The notes under the pieces: generated by a model
Seen by the model: only the letters and a program-made list of their open reading frames with translations
The model's database searches: none
Told to the model about the DNA's origin: nothing
Position numbers and translations under genes: made by a program
Assembly (NCBI GenBank): GCA_900553645.1
Contig: USEE01000119.1
Coordinates: 1 to 5,567 of the forward strand
Origin: an uncultured Eubacteriales bacterium
GTDB lineage: Bacteria; Bacillota_A; Clostridia; Christensenellales; Aristaeellaceae
Length of the DNA: 5,567 bases
Reading direction: 5' to 3'
Part shown: piece by piece, positions 1 through 5,537 of the stretch
How the letters are laid out: every line of letters starts with the position of its first letter
Numbering within the stretch: the first letter of the stretch is position 1

Positions 1-73
1 CTAAACAAGAAGCGTCCATTCGCGGAATCCCGAAACAAATACAGATTATAGTTTGCGTGAGCCACATACTTAG

Positions 74-115
74 GCAAAAGCAAGCGCCGCTGGCTCTGGG
101 CGAGTCAAGCGGCGC
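74..115 (-). terminator. Strong intrinsic terminator of the metal operon
   Basis: On the minus strand, GCGCCGCT (108-115) pairs with AGCGGCGC (84-91). After one bulged base the stem continues for five more pairs, one of them G-U (102-106 with 92-96), closing a five-base loop. It is followed by TTGCTTTTG (75-83), a T-rich tail. This is the best terminator in the window and lies about 130 nt after the last operon stop. It would be the final stop for operon transcripts. Confidence 0.7.
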
Positions 116-150
116 AAGAAAGCAGTGTAACTTCCCGTATATAGCTCCCT

Positions 151-201
151 AAAAAGTCTGAACTAAGATATTCTTGCGGGAGAAAGCCCAATCAGACTTT
201 T
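151..201 (-). terminator. Possible intrinsic terminator, long loop
   Basis: The arms 192-201 and 152-161 form a perfect 10-bp stem (AAAAGTCTGA / TCAGACTTTT on the minus strand), and the T run extends to five at 151-155. The loop is 30 bases and contains a small GGG/CCC stem of its own. The A-stem-T layout is that of a bidirectional terminator, but the stem is AT-rich and the loop long, so its strength is doubtful. Confidence 0.45.
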
Positions 202-206
202 CTTTG

Positions 207-236
207 GTTCTTTCTTTTCTTCCGAAAAGAAAGAAC
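207..236 (-). repeat. Perfect 13-bp inverted repeat after the operon
   Basis: GTTCTTTCTTTTC (207-219) and its exact reverse complement (224-236) flank a four-base loop, 12 bases after the last stop codon. The arms are almost purely pyrimidine and purine. Neither strand has a T run directly after it, so it is more likely a 3' RNA-stabilising hairpin or the first part of a compound terminator than a terminator by itself. Confidence 0.6.
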
Positions 237-248
237 GCGTCCTCCTCG

Positions 249-524
249 TTACTCCGCCGTAGCAGGAGTAGCGGTAACAGTAACACTCTGTTCCTGCATT
301 TCCTTTTCGGCGATCAGGTCTTCGATGGTTTCCTTGGTGCGCATGAGGTCTTCAACGGACATGGTTTCGTAGCTGGCGGAGTGGGACTTGACCTTTACGC
401 CGTGACGACGCATGAAGTTGTCGACCTTTTCCTCGTTGTGCTTGTAGGCATAGAAGGCCACGGCGCTTACGCCGACGCCGATCAGAGCGCCCTTTACCAT
501 GGGGTTAGCGAAAATGTTGACCAT
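249..524 (-). CDS. Small single-pass membrane protein, last gene of metal operon
   Basis: A 91-aa protein with a clear start: ATG at 522-524 with GGGAGGA (532-538) seven bases upstream. Residues about 11-27 form one hydrophobic helix near the N-terminus, followed by a basic stretch (37-48, with HGVKVK), an acidic helix that could form a coiled coil (about 55-80) and a Thr/Ala-rich end. It lies 57 nt after the preceding gene, the widest gap in the operon, but no good promoter lies between, so co-transcription is likely. In mycobacteria the small one-helix PacL proteins accompany P1B ATPases (CtpC, CtpG, CtpV) and help assemble them into membrane platforms. The layout here is similar, but the acidic/histidine metal motif at the PacL1 C-terminus is absent. 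Homology is not claimed; a scaffold or chaperone role is a guess from topology and position. Confidence 0.75.
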   Translation of the reverse strand: MVNIFANPMVKGALIGVGVSAVAFYAYKHNEEKVDNFMRRHGVKVKSHSASYETMSVEDLMRTKETIEDLIAEKEMQEQSVTVTATPATAE

Positions 525-570
525 AATTGTATCCTCCCTTTTGTTGTGTACATAAAGTAATATTCGATGC

Positions 571-593
571 GCGCGGCGGTTTTACCAGCGCGC
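571..593 (-). other. Imperfect GC-rich hairpin at the end of the fourth operon gene
   Basis: Bases 571-575 pair with 589-593 and 578-580 with 584-586, separated by two mismatches, with a three-base loop. It straddles the stop codon of the 232-aa protein gene. On the minus strand no T run follows, so it is not a convincing terminator. It could act as a processing or stability element that changes the level of the last gene. Confidence 0.3.
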
Positions 594-1280
594 CAGCATC
601 TCTACTCCGCGGCGTAGCATGTTGCCTGCATACGCGGCCTCGCTTTCATTGCCCTTTACCGGCGTGATTGTGGTTGCACTGCCCGTGCTGCGTACAAGAT
701 ATACCTGCTCGCGCGGCTCGTGCGGGATAAGATGCCGGCCAAAGGTCATCGCCCACGCAATCAGACTTGCCTGATGCGTGTTTGGCTTGCCAATAGAATT
801 GATGAGGTAGACTACCGACATCACCTCGGGATCAAAACTGCCGCGTACATGCAGCTCCTGATAGCCGTGCTCAATGACCGCCGCTAAAGTCGAACCCACC
901 GATAGCCAGCGCGTAAGGCTGGTAAGCGACGACGCCGTAAAGCCCGTCGCCCAGTCAAGCCCGATGCACGCCAGGGCAAGATACCCGCTCGGCGCCATCG
1001 AAAAGCCCTCCTCCTCGGAACGCTTTATGTGTAATAGCCGGGTCGACACCATGCCCGCATATACCGCGCCCATCTGCGCAATCAGCTTGTCCTCGTCGGT
1101 GAGCGATTGGTCGTATAGGCACGTAAGCGTAAATATGCGCGGGTTGTAATTGCAGCTGATAACGCCGTTTATCCGCGCAAACGGCGCGTCAGTCTCAATG
1201 GGCCGCTCCAATTGTACGCGTATGCGGCCCGGTATGGCCGATAATACCTCCATGTGCAGCGCACCACGTTCGTTTCGCAT
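582..1280 (-). CDS. Uncharacterised membrane protein with HMA-like (PGR-motif) N-terminus
   Basis: A 232-aa protein starting at the ATG at 1278-1280, with a perfect AGGAGG (1290-1295) nine bases upstream inside the end of the ATPase gene. A second ATG nine codons later lacks a comparable site. Residues about 10-85 look like the same HMA-like domain as in the three genes before it: IPGRIR at 16-21 and Y-D at 56-57, no CxxC. Hydrophobic segments at about 98-115, 121-137 and 152-183 suggest two or three membrane passes. A hydrophilic tail (about 185-232) follows, beginning with the histidines of GRHLIPHEPR. Cysteines at 43, 54 and 105 do not form a recognised metal motif. The gap to the ATPase stop is six bases, so the two are co-translated and probably act together. 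I do not recognise a named family for the C-terminal two thirds. A partner or organising protein for the ATPase is the best inference. Confidence 0.75.
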   Translation of the reverse strand: MRNERGALHMEVLSAIPGRIRVQLERPIETDAPFARINGVISCNYNPRIFTLTCLYDQSLTDEDKLIAQMGAVYAGMVSTRLLHIKRSEEEGFSMAPSGYLALACIGLDWATGFTASSLTSLTRWLSVGSTLAAVIEHGYQELHVRGSFDPEVMSVVYLINSIGKPNTHQASLIAWAMTFGRHLIPHEPREQVYLVRSTGSATTITPVKGNESEAAYAGNMLRRGVEMLARW

Positions 1281-1286
1281 GGGGGC

Positions 1287-3464
1287 TTACCTCCTCTCGC
1301 CGGGGGTGAAGAACATAAGCCTTAGCGAGTTCGCAACAACCAGTATCGTGGACGCATTGTGCATCAGCGCACTCATCATTACCGATATGCCGCTCGCCGC
1401 GCCCAGTATCAGACCAACAGTGTTGATGCCGATGACCATAGCAAAGTTCTGCTGCACAATGCGCATGGTCGCGCGCGCCAGCCGGCGCAATTCGGGTATC
1501 ACCATGGGATCGTCGCGGTTTATGATGACGTCGCTCGTCTCCATGGCAATGTCGGTGGACTTGCTGCCCAGCGATATGCCCACGTCCGCATACGCCAGCG
1601 CGGGCGCGTCGTTTATGCCGTCGCCCACCATTACAACGCCGTTGCCCTGCGTCTGTAACTTCAATACCGCCTCGGCCTTCTGCTCGGGCAGCAGCTGCGC
1701 ACGATACCCGTCCGCACCTACCTGCGCCGCAACCGCGCGCGCCTGCGCCTCCATGTCGCCGGTAAGCAGCTCAATGTCGCCTACGCCGTCATAGCGCAGA
1801 CTGTTGATCGCGCGGCGCACGTTCTGGCGCGGGCTGTCCATAGCAAACAACACGGCCACAATCTTGTCATCCACGCCGACGTAATTCGGTATCGCGCCCT
1901 CCGGGTCGGGCAGCTCACGATCGGTCTTTACGCCGTTTTCGTTCATGTATTTCAGATTGCCCACGCGCACGATCTTGCCGCCCACATCGGTGCGGCTGCC
2001 GCGCGATACCTCGGTGATTATCTCGCCGTGCAGGGGCATCTGCGCGCCAATCTCGCGGCCATAGCGCAGTATCGCGCTCGCCAGCGGGTGAGTGCTCGTC
2101 TCCTCCGCCGCCATTGCCAGCGAAAGCGCCTCGCGCTCGTCCATCTCGTCGGTGAGCAGCGACATCGATACCACCTTGGGCTTGCCCTCGGTGATGGTGC
2201 CGGTCTTGTCCAGCAGCACCGTGTTCGCCGTGGCCATCTGCTCGATGTACGCGCCGCCCTTTATAAGCACGCCGCGCTTTACCGCCGTGTTGATTGCCGC
2301 TGAGAACGCCGTCGCCGTGGACAGCTTTATGCCGCACGAATAGTCGATAACCAGCATCTTGAGCGCCTTCTGCGGGTTGCGCGTGACCAGCCATACCGAC
2401 AGGCACAGCAGGAAGTTGAGCGGCACAAGGTAGTTGGAGAACCTGTCCGCATAGCGCTGTATAGGCGCCTTCTTCAGCTCGCTGGCCTCGACCATGCCCA
2501 CTATGCGCGATACGACCGTCTGGTCGCCGACCTTGCTCGCGGTTACGTGAATATTGCCGCTCTTGACCACTGTGCCCGCGAATACCTCGTCGCCCGCGCG
2601 CTTTTCAACCGGCACAAACTCGCCGGTTATGGCGCTCTGGTCGATTACGGCCGTGCCGGATTCAACCGTGCCATCGACCGAAATCTTTTCGCCGGTGTGC
2701 ACTGCCACAACGTCGCCCGCGCATATGTCGTTTATCGACATGCGCTTGAGCGTGCCGTCGGACATTACCTTCCACGCCTCGCCCTCGTCCGCGGACAGCA
2801 TCTTCTTTATCGAGGAGCGCGTGCGCTCGATGGTGTACGAGGTCATAAGCTCGGCCATGTCGGACAGCGCCAGAATCATGAGCGCCGAGTGCGGGTTGCC
2901 CAGCAGCAGGCTGGCTATAATGGAAGTAACGGTAAGGAAATCCGCGTTGGGCCGCAGATCGTGCCTCAGCCCGCGCACGGCGCTCCTCGCCATGGGCGCG
3001 CTCAGACCCAGACTGGCCAATGCCTCAAGCGAGGTAAAGCCCGCCAGCGCGCCGCCAACAAGCGGATTTTTTAGTACAGTATTGCCCAGCAGCAGCGCGC
3101 CGCCGTTCACGGCCAGCCGCTTAATCAGCCGCTTGGTGGTCATGGGTGTTTCAGCCGGTTCGTCGCCGCCCGCCGCGTGCTGTGCGCGCAGCGCGGGCAT
3201 AGCGTACTTGGCCAGCACCAGATCGACCTGCTCGGTCAGTTCGCCGCTTTCCAGCATGAACTTATCGTAAGTCATGAGCACGCCGCCGGTCACGGGCGTT
3301 ACGCGCGCGCTGAGTACGCCCGGTATGGCGCTCAGCTCCTGCGCAATCTCCCTGCGCTGCTCGTACAGATAGGTAAGGCCGCGCGAAACCAGACGCAGAC
3401 GGCCCGGCAGACTGTGCGCTACGCGGCTTTTCATGATGTCTTCCTGAGATTCATTCCTGAACAT
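1287..3464 (-). CDS. P1B-type metal-transporting ATPase with noncanonical YSCG membrane motif (FezB-like candidate)
   Basis: A 725-aa integral membrane pump that would move a metal ion across a membrane at the cost of ATP. Domains: an N-terminal HMA-like domain (about 11-85) with LPGRLR at 19-24 and no CxxC; four helices between about 115 and 210; actuator domain about 229-320 with TGE at 280-282; helices about 345-361 and 367-395; phosphorylation site DKTGT at 419-423; the HP motif at 459-460; TGD at 568-570; GDGINDAP at 614-621; and two final helices (672-717) with HNAST and NSLR. All catalytic motifs are intact. The usual CPC of helix 6 is D-Y-S-C-G (374-378), so one Cys and the Pro are missing; this points away from classical Cu/Zn/Cd pumps and towards less studied P1B classes such as P1B6. 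The start at 3464 has GAAGAAGG (3472-3479) seven bases upstream; a second ATG at 3434 (MKSRVAH) also has an AGGA and is possible. The fez-type iron role is inference; the ATPase call is firm. Confidence 0.95.
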   Translation of the reverse strand: MFRNESQEDIMKSRVAHSLPGRLRLVSRGLTYLYEQRREIAQELSAIPGVLSARVTPVTGGVLMTYDKFMLESGELTEQVDLVLAKYAMPALRAQHAAGGDEPAETPMTTKRLIKRLAVNGGALLLGNTVLKNPLVGGALAGFTSLEALASLGLSAPMARSAVRGLRHDLRPNADFLTVTSIIASLLLGNPHSALMILALSDMAELMTSYTIERTRSSIKKMLSADEGEAWKVMSDGTLKRMSINDICAGDVVAVHTGEKISVDGTVESGTAVIDQSAITGEFVPVEKRAGDEVFAGTVVKSGNIHVTASKVGDQTVVSRIVGMVEASELKKAPIQRYADRFSNYLVPLNFLLCLSVWLVTRNPQKALKMLVIDYSCGIKLSTATAFSAAINTAVKRGVLIKGGAYIEQMATANTVLLDKTGTITEGKPKVVSMSLLTDEMDEREALSLAMAAEETSTHPLASAILRYGREIGAQMPLHGEIITEVSRGSRTDVGGKIVRVGNLKYMNENGVKTDRELPDPEGAIPNYVGVDDKIVAVLFAMDSPRQNVRRAINSLRYDGVGDIELLTGDMEAQARAVAAQVGADGYRAQLLPEQKAEAVLKLQTQGNGVVMVGDGINDAPALAYADVGISLGSKSTDIAMETSDVIINRDDPMVIPELRRLARATMRIVQQNFAMVIGINTVGLILGAASGISVMMSALMHNASTILVVANSLRLMFFTPGERR

Positions 3465-3467
3465 AGT

Positions 3468-4133
3468 TTAACCTTCTTCTTGCTGGAGTTCATCGTCCAG
3501 CGGAGATTCCTCGCTTGTCTGAGGTATATCGTCGGGCTGGGGCTCGTCGGCCTCATCGGGCTGAGAAGCACTTTCCGTCGGACACGCCTCGTCATCAGCA
3601 GCTTCCTTTGCCTGATACTCGTCAGCCGGCTCAGAAGTTCCTTCTTCCTCGGCTGGCGAATCCGTTTCAGGCTGAACATCGGCTGCCGCCTGAGCATCCT
3701 CCGCCGTCGGACACTCGTCCTGAGCGGTTTCAACCGGCTCGGCTTCCGAAGCCCTGCTCTGCTGGGGCAGACGCAGTATCAGCCGTTCGCGCACAAGCTG
3801 CTCGATCTCGGCCTCGTCCTTGCCTTCCCATTCCTTGTCCTTTGCAATTTCAATGCCGGTATCGACCACGATGTCGACCCAGCGCATTATCTGGCGCGAA
3901 TTTGTTTTATTTGCATCGTACAGCACCAGCACCGTGCCGATGCGCGCGTTGACGCTAACGTCGTTTACGCCCGGCAGCATCGCCAGCACGTCGCGCACAT
4001 AGTGCAGGTAGGGCAGCGCCTCCTTAGGCAGCATGTCGTACTTGCTGAACTTCATGCGCAGTCGCCCCGGCAGATCGCATTCGGCCTTGGGCTTTAGGCA
4101 TAGCCTTGCAAACGCTTCCTGGAACTTATTCAC
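3468..4133 (-). CDS. HMA-like (PGR-motif) protein with long acidic C-terminal tail
   Basis: A 221-aa protein. The chosen start is the GTG at 4131-4133, which overlaps the previous stop (GTGA) and has a G-rich Shine-Dalgarno run (4145-4153, GGAGGGGGG) upstream. An in-frame GTG at 4175 would add 14 residues but lies deep inside the upstream gene. Residues about 15-95 form an HMA-like domain with LPGRLR at 21-26 and Y-D at 72-73, without CxxC. A charged helix follows (about 98-120). Residues 128-221 are low-complexity and probably disordered: by my count 34 of 94 are Asp or Glu, with one Lys and no Arg, the rest mostly Ala, Pro, Ser, Thr and Gln. Two related ECPT/ACPT spots (Cys141, Cys184) sit in this tail. 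There is no membrane segment or signal peptide, so it is probably cytoplasmic or attached through partners. Three bases separate it from the ATPase gene. The tail could bind cations or nucleate mineral, which is inference; no named family is recognised for the tail. Confidence 0.8.
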   Translation of the reverse strand: MNKFQEAFARLCLKPKAECDLPGRLRMKFSKYDMLPKEALPYLHYVRDVLAMLPGVNDVSVNARIGTVLVLYDANKTNSRQIMRWVDIVVDTGIEIAKDKEWEGKDEAEIEQLVRERLILRLPQQSRASEAEPVETAQDECPTAEDAQAAADVQPETDSPAEEEGTSEPADEYQAKEAADDEACPTESASQPDEADEPQPDDIPQTSEESPLDDELQQEEG

Positions 4134-4699
4134 GGCGTGTGGTTCCCCCCTCCAAACAGCTTTGTGGCCCACCACAAAAGCGTCATCGCGCCCGGCACGG
4201 CCCAGCCGCTTTGCTTAAACTGCTTTGCCGCGACCGCGACCAGCGCCGTGCCCGTCAGCGTGCGCGCGTCCAGCACGCCCGCAGTGCCCTCATATATGCC
4301 GCGGTTGACCGCTTCCCATATGGTTTTAAGTCCGCGCTCCATGCCGCTGACCGGGGCGGTGTTTACCTGCGCGTCCAGTCCCATCAGCTTTAGCATTGCG
4401 CCCTCTACCACGGCGGCTTCGACCTGAGTTTCGTCATAGCGCACCAGCACCGAGCAGGTGAGCGGCTGCAATTCGACAGAATACACCGCTCCGGTCGAAA
4501 CCAGCTGCTCGCGCATGTTGGCCGCGCGCTCAGGGTCGGACACTATGGCCGGCATGTACAGCCGCATACGGCCGGGTATGCTCGCGCGCACCTCGGCCAC
4601 GCCGCGGAAGGAGGGCAGCTTCATCAGATTATGTCCCGGATCCTTGGGCATGACGGCAAGCGCGCCCAGCGCCAAAGCTGCAATCCACGCGTTGTTCAT
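4130..4699 (-). CDS. Membrane-anchored HMA-like (PGR-motif) protein, first gene of metal operon
   Basis: A 189-aa protein. Residues 4-18 are a hydrophobic N-terminal segment, probably a membrane anchor. Residues about 36-108 form an HMA-like ferredoxin fold with IPGRMR at 41-46 in place of the usual metal-binding CxxC, and the conserved Y-D pair at 88-89. Residues 148-183 hold a second hydrophobic stretch ending VPGAMTLLWWATKLFG, a tail I associate with HMA_2-type proteins of Clostridia. The only cysteine is Cys82. The ATG at 4697-4699 has GGGAGGG (4705-4711) five bases upstream, which fixes the start. It lies about 90 nt after the promoter and its stop overlaps the start of the next gene, so the two are translationally coupled. 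By position and fold it is likely a membrane partner or adaptor for the P1B ATPase two genes downstream, possibly equivalent to FezA/FezC-type ferrosome proteins. The biochemical function is unknown; direct metal binding through CxxC is ruled out. Confidence 0.8.
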   Translation of the reverse strand: MNNAWIAALALGALAVMPKDPGHNLMKLPSFRGVAEVRASIPGRMRLYMPAIVSDPERAANMREQLVSTGAVYSVELQPLTCSVLVRYDETQVEAAVVEGAMLKLMGLDAQVNTAPVSGMERGLKTIWEAVNRGIYEGTAGVLDARTLTGTALVAVAAKQFKQSGWAVPGAMTLLWWATKLFGGGNHTP

Positions 4700-4728
4700 C
4701 GAATCCCTCCCGTCAAATGAATTGGTTC

Positions 4729-4754
4729 AAAAAAGTTAGCGCACACTAACTTTT
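4729..4754 (-). promoter_or_regulatory. Leader inverted repeat: operator or attenuator
   Basis: Between the promoter and the first gene the minus strand reads AAAAGTTAG, a 6-base spacer, then CTAACTTTTTT. The arms are 4746-4754 and 4731-4739, a perfect 9-bp match, and six Ts (4729-4734) close the element. As RNA it could form a modest hairpin with a U run, meaning an attenuator. As DNA the GTTAG/CTAAC half-sites resemble those bound by DtxR-family iron or manganese repressors, although the 6-base gap is longer than in the classical DtxR box. The inverted repeat is plain to see; which role it plays is inference. Confidence 0.55.
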
Positions 4755-4794
4755 GGATGCATATAACAGCTCCCAAATAGATTTTTACGTCACA

Positions 4795-4823
4795 AATTTA
4801 TCATTAATGTCGCTTATTGTCAA
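4795..4823 (-). promoter_or_regulatory. Sigma-A type promoter of the metal operon
   Basis: On the minus strand there is a perfect -35 hexamer TTGACA (4818-4823), a 17-base spacer (4801-4817) and a -10 hexamer TAAATT (4795-4800), preceded by TGA, giving an extended -10 (TGn). Transcription would start near 4788, leaving a leader of about 90 nt before the first ATG at 4699. An inverted repeat AAGCGC...GCGCTT (4822-4827 with 4836-4841) touches the -35 box from upstream and could be a binding site for an activator or repressor. No regulator gene lies in the window. Confidence 0.75.
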
Positions 4824-4841
4824 GCGCTTTAGCGCGCGCTT

Positions 4842-4990
4842 GTATGGCATAAAGTGGGTAATTCCATTAAGTTATAATGTGCATATACATGCCTTAAACC
4901 AGTGCAGCGCATGGATTTGCCGCAAGGGCGCGGCGCTGAAAGCGCGGCGGGCGGCGGCGGGGCAGGGGAGCGCAGCCCGGACGCAAATGA
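4842..4990. other. Non-coding spacer, AT-rich then GC-rich
   Basis: Together with the promoter and leader this fills the gene-free stretch 4700-5036. The half next to the promoter (about 4842-4900) is AT-rich. The half from about 4905 to 4980 is strongly GC-rich, with several G runs on the plus strand (4949-4951, 4959-4962, 4965-4968). No reading frame here has a convincing ribosome binding site or protein-like composition. A TATAAT at 4873-4878 on the plus strand has no matching -35 at normal spacing. I see no RNA gene or operator that I can name. Confidence 0.5.
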
Positions 4991-5014
4991 GGGCTGTTCC
5001 TTTCGGAACAGCCC
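4991..5014 (-). terminator. Intrinsic terminator of the solute-binding protein gene
   Basis: A perfect 10-bp inverted repeat (4991-5000 with 5005-5014; GGGCTGTTCC / GGAACAGCCC) surrounds a 4-base loop. It begins 22 nt after the stop codon of the solute-binding protein gene. On the minus strand it is followed by TCATTTG, a weak T stretch, so termination may be incomplete, but the stem is strong and its position is right. The stem is symmetrical and could also stop transcripts arriving on the plus strand. Confidence 0.75.
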
Positions 5015-5036
5015 ACTGATTTAAGCCGGAGAGAGA

Positions 5037-5537
5037 TTACAGACCCATGGCCTCGATCTTTTCATTGATGTAGCCGAGGTATTCGTCAACGCCGATAGCG
5101 TTGAAGCCGTTTACGTACTCGTCCCAATCAGCGTCTACGTCCTTCTTACCGGTGATGAAGGAAGCGGACCACTCGTCGCGATAGGTGGTGAAGTCGCCGG
5201 TCAGAGCGGAGATCTCGGAAGCGGTGTCCGGATCGAATACGAAGGGAGCCCAGATAGCGCCGTCGGTCATCTCGCCGCCCTCGTGGGTGTCATAGGTGAA
5301 CTTGATAAGGCCAGCCGCGGATTCCAGGGATACCGGCCAGGTCTCGCCGCCCTTGAACAGCTCGTTGGTCGCGCAGGAGGGGTTCATGCCGCCCGCCCAG
5401 GTGCACCACTGAGACTGAACCTGCTCGAAGTTGCGGCCTTCGGGATCCTTCAGTATCATGTCGGTCAGGTTGTAGGTATCGGTGGCCTCGTCGTGGGTAT
5501 AGGTAACGTCCTTCTCACCCATGAAGTAGGCGACGAT
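5037..5537 (-). CDS. Extracellular solute-binding protein of an ABC transporter, C-terminal part (5' truncated)
   Basis: About 166 genuine residues up to a TAA stop are present; the N-terminal part, including signal peptide and lipobox, is missing because the contig ends in adapter. The apparent start MYKRQ is adapter-encoded and must be dropped. The fragment is acidic and rich in aromatic residues (Trp, Tyr, Phe), with no membrane segment. Its end, with TGKKDVDADWDEYVNGFNAI followed by GVDEYLGYINEKIEAMGL, is typical of the C-terminal helices of family 1 extracellular solute-binding proteins (LipO/LplA-like) of Firmicutes, which are lipid-anchored outside the membrane and deliver sugars or oligosaccharides to an ABC permease. 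The substrate cannot be read from this fragment. It is followed after 22 nt by a strong hairpin terminator, so it is probably the last gene of its own unit and is unrelated to the metal operon downstream. The family call is fairly secure; the substrate is unknown. Confidence 0.8.
   Translation of the reverse strand: MVAYFMGEKDVTYTHDEATDTYNLTDMILKDPEGRNFEQVQSQWCTWAGGMNPSCATNELFKGGETWPVSLESAAGLIKFTYDTHEGGEMTDGAIWAPFVFDPDTASEISALTGDFTTYRDEWSASFITGKKDVDADWDEYVNGFNAIGVDEYLGYINEKIEAMGL

Noticed and set aside
45..50. TATAAT on the minus strand as promoter of a gene beyond the left edge
   Set aside because: The -10 is perfect but nothing like TTGACA lies at the right distance, and the gene it would serve is outside the window.
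1..51. C-terminus of a plus-strand gene entering from the left edge (16 codons before a TAG)
   Set aside because: The frame is open from base 1 to the stop at 49-51, but 16 codons are too few to judge, other frames are open too, and no protein family can be recognised.
2554..3270. A 238-codon plus-strand open frame and others antisense to the ATPase
   Set aside because: The translation is Ser/Ala-rich low complexity, fully opposite to well-conserved ATPase actuator and membrane regions; no start signal.
3177..4097. A 306-codon open frame on the plus strand
   Set aside because: It lies antisense across the ATPase start and the acidic-tail gene, has no convincing ribosome binding site, and its translation is an Arg/Leu/His-rich mixture with no domain. 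The minus strand here carries clear motifs, so this is a shadow of GC-rich coding DNA.
4134..4175. Upstream GTG at 4175 as the start of the acidic-tail protein
   Set aside because: It would overlap the first gene by 46 bases, while the GTG at 4133 shows the standard 4-base stop/start overlap with a G-rich Shine-Dalgarno run upstream.
4873..4878. TATAAT on the plus strand as a divergent promoter
   Set aside because: No -35 hexamer lies 16-18 bases upstream and no plus-strand gene follows before the terminator hairpin.
4949..4968. G-quadruplex on the plus strand
   Set aside because: There are only three runs of three or more Gs; the rest are GG pairs in a GC-rich spacer, so the case is weak.
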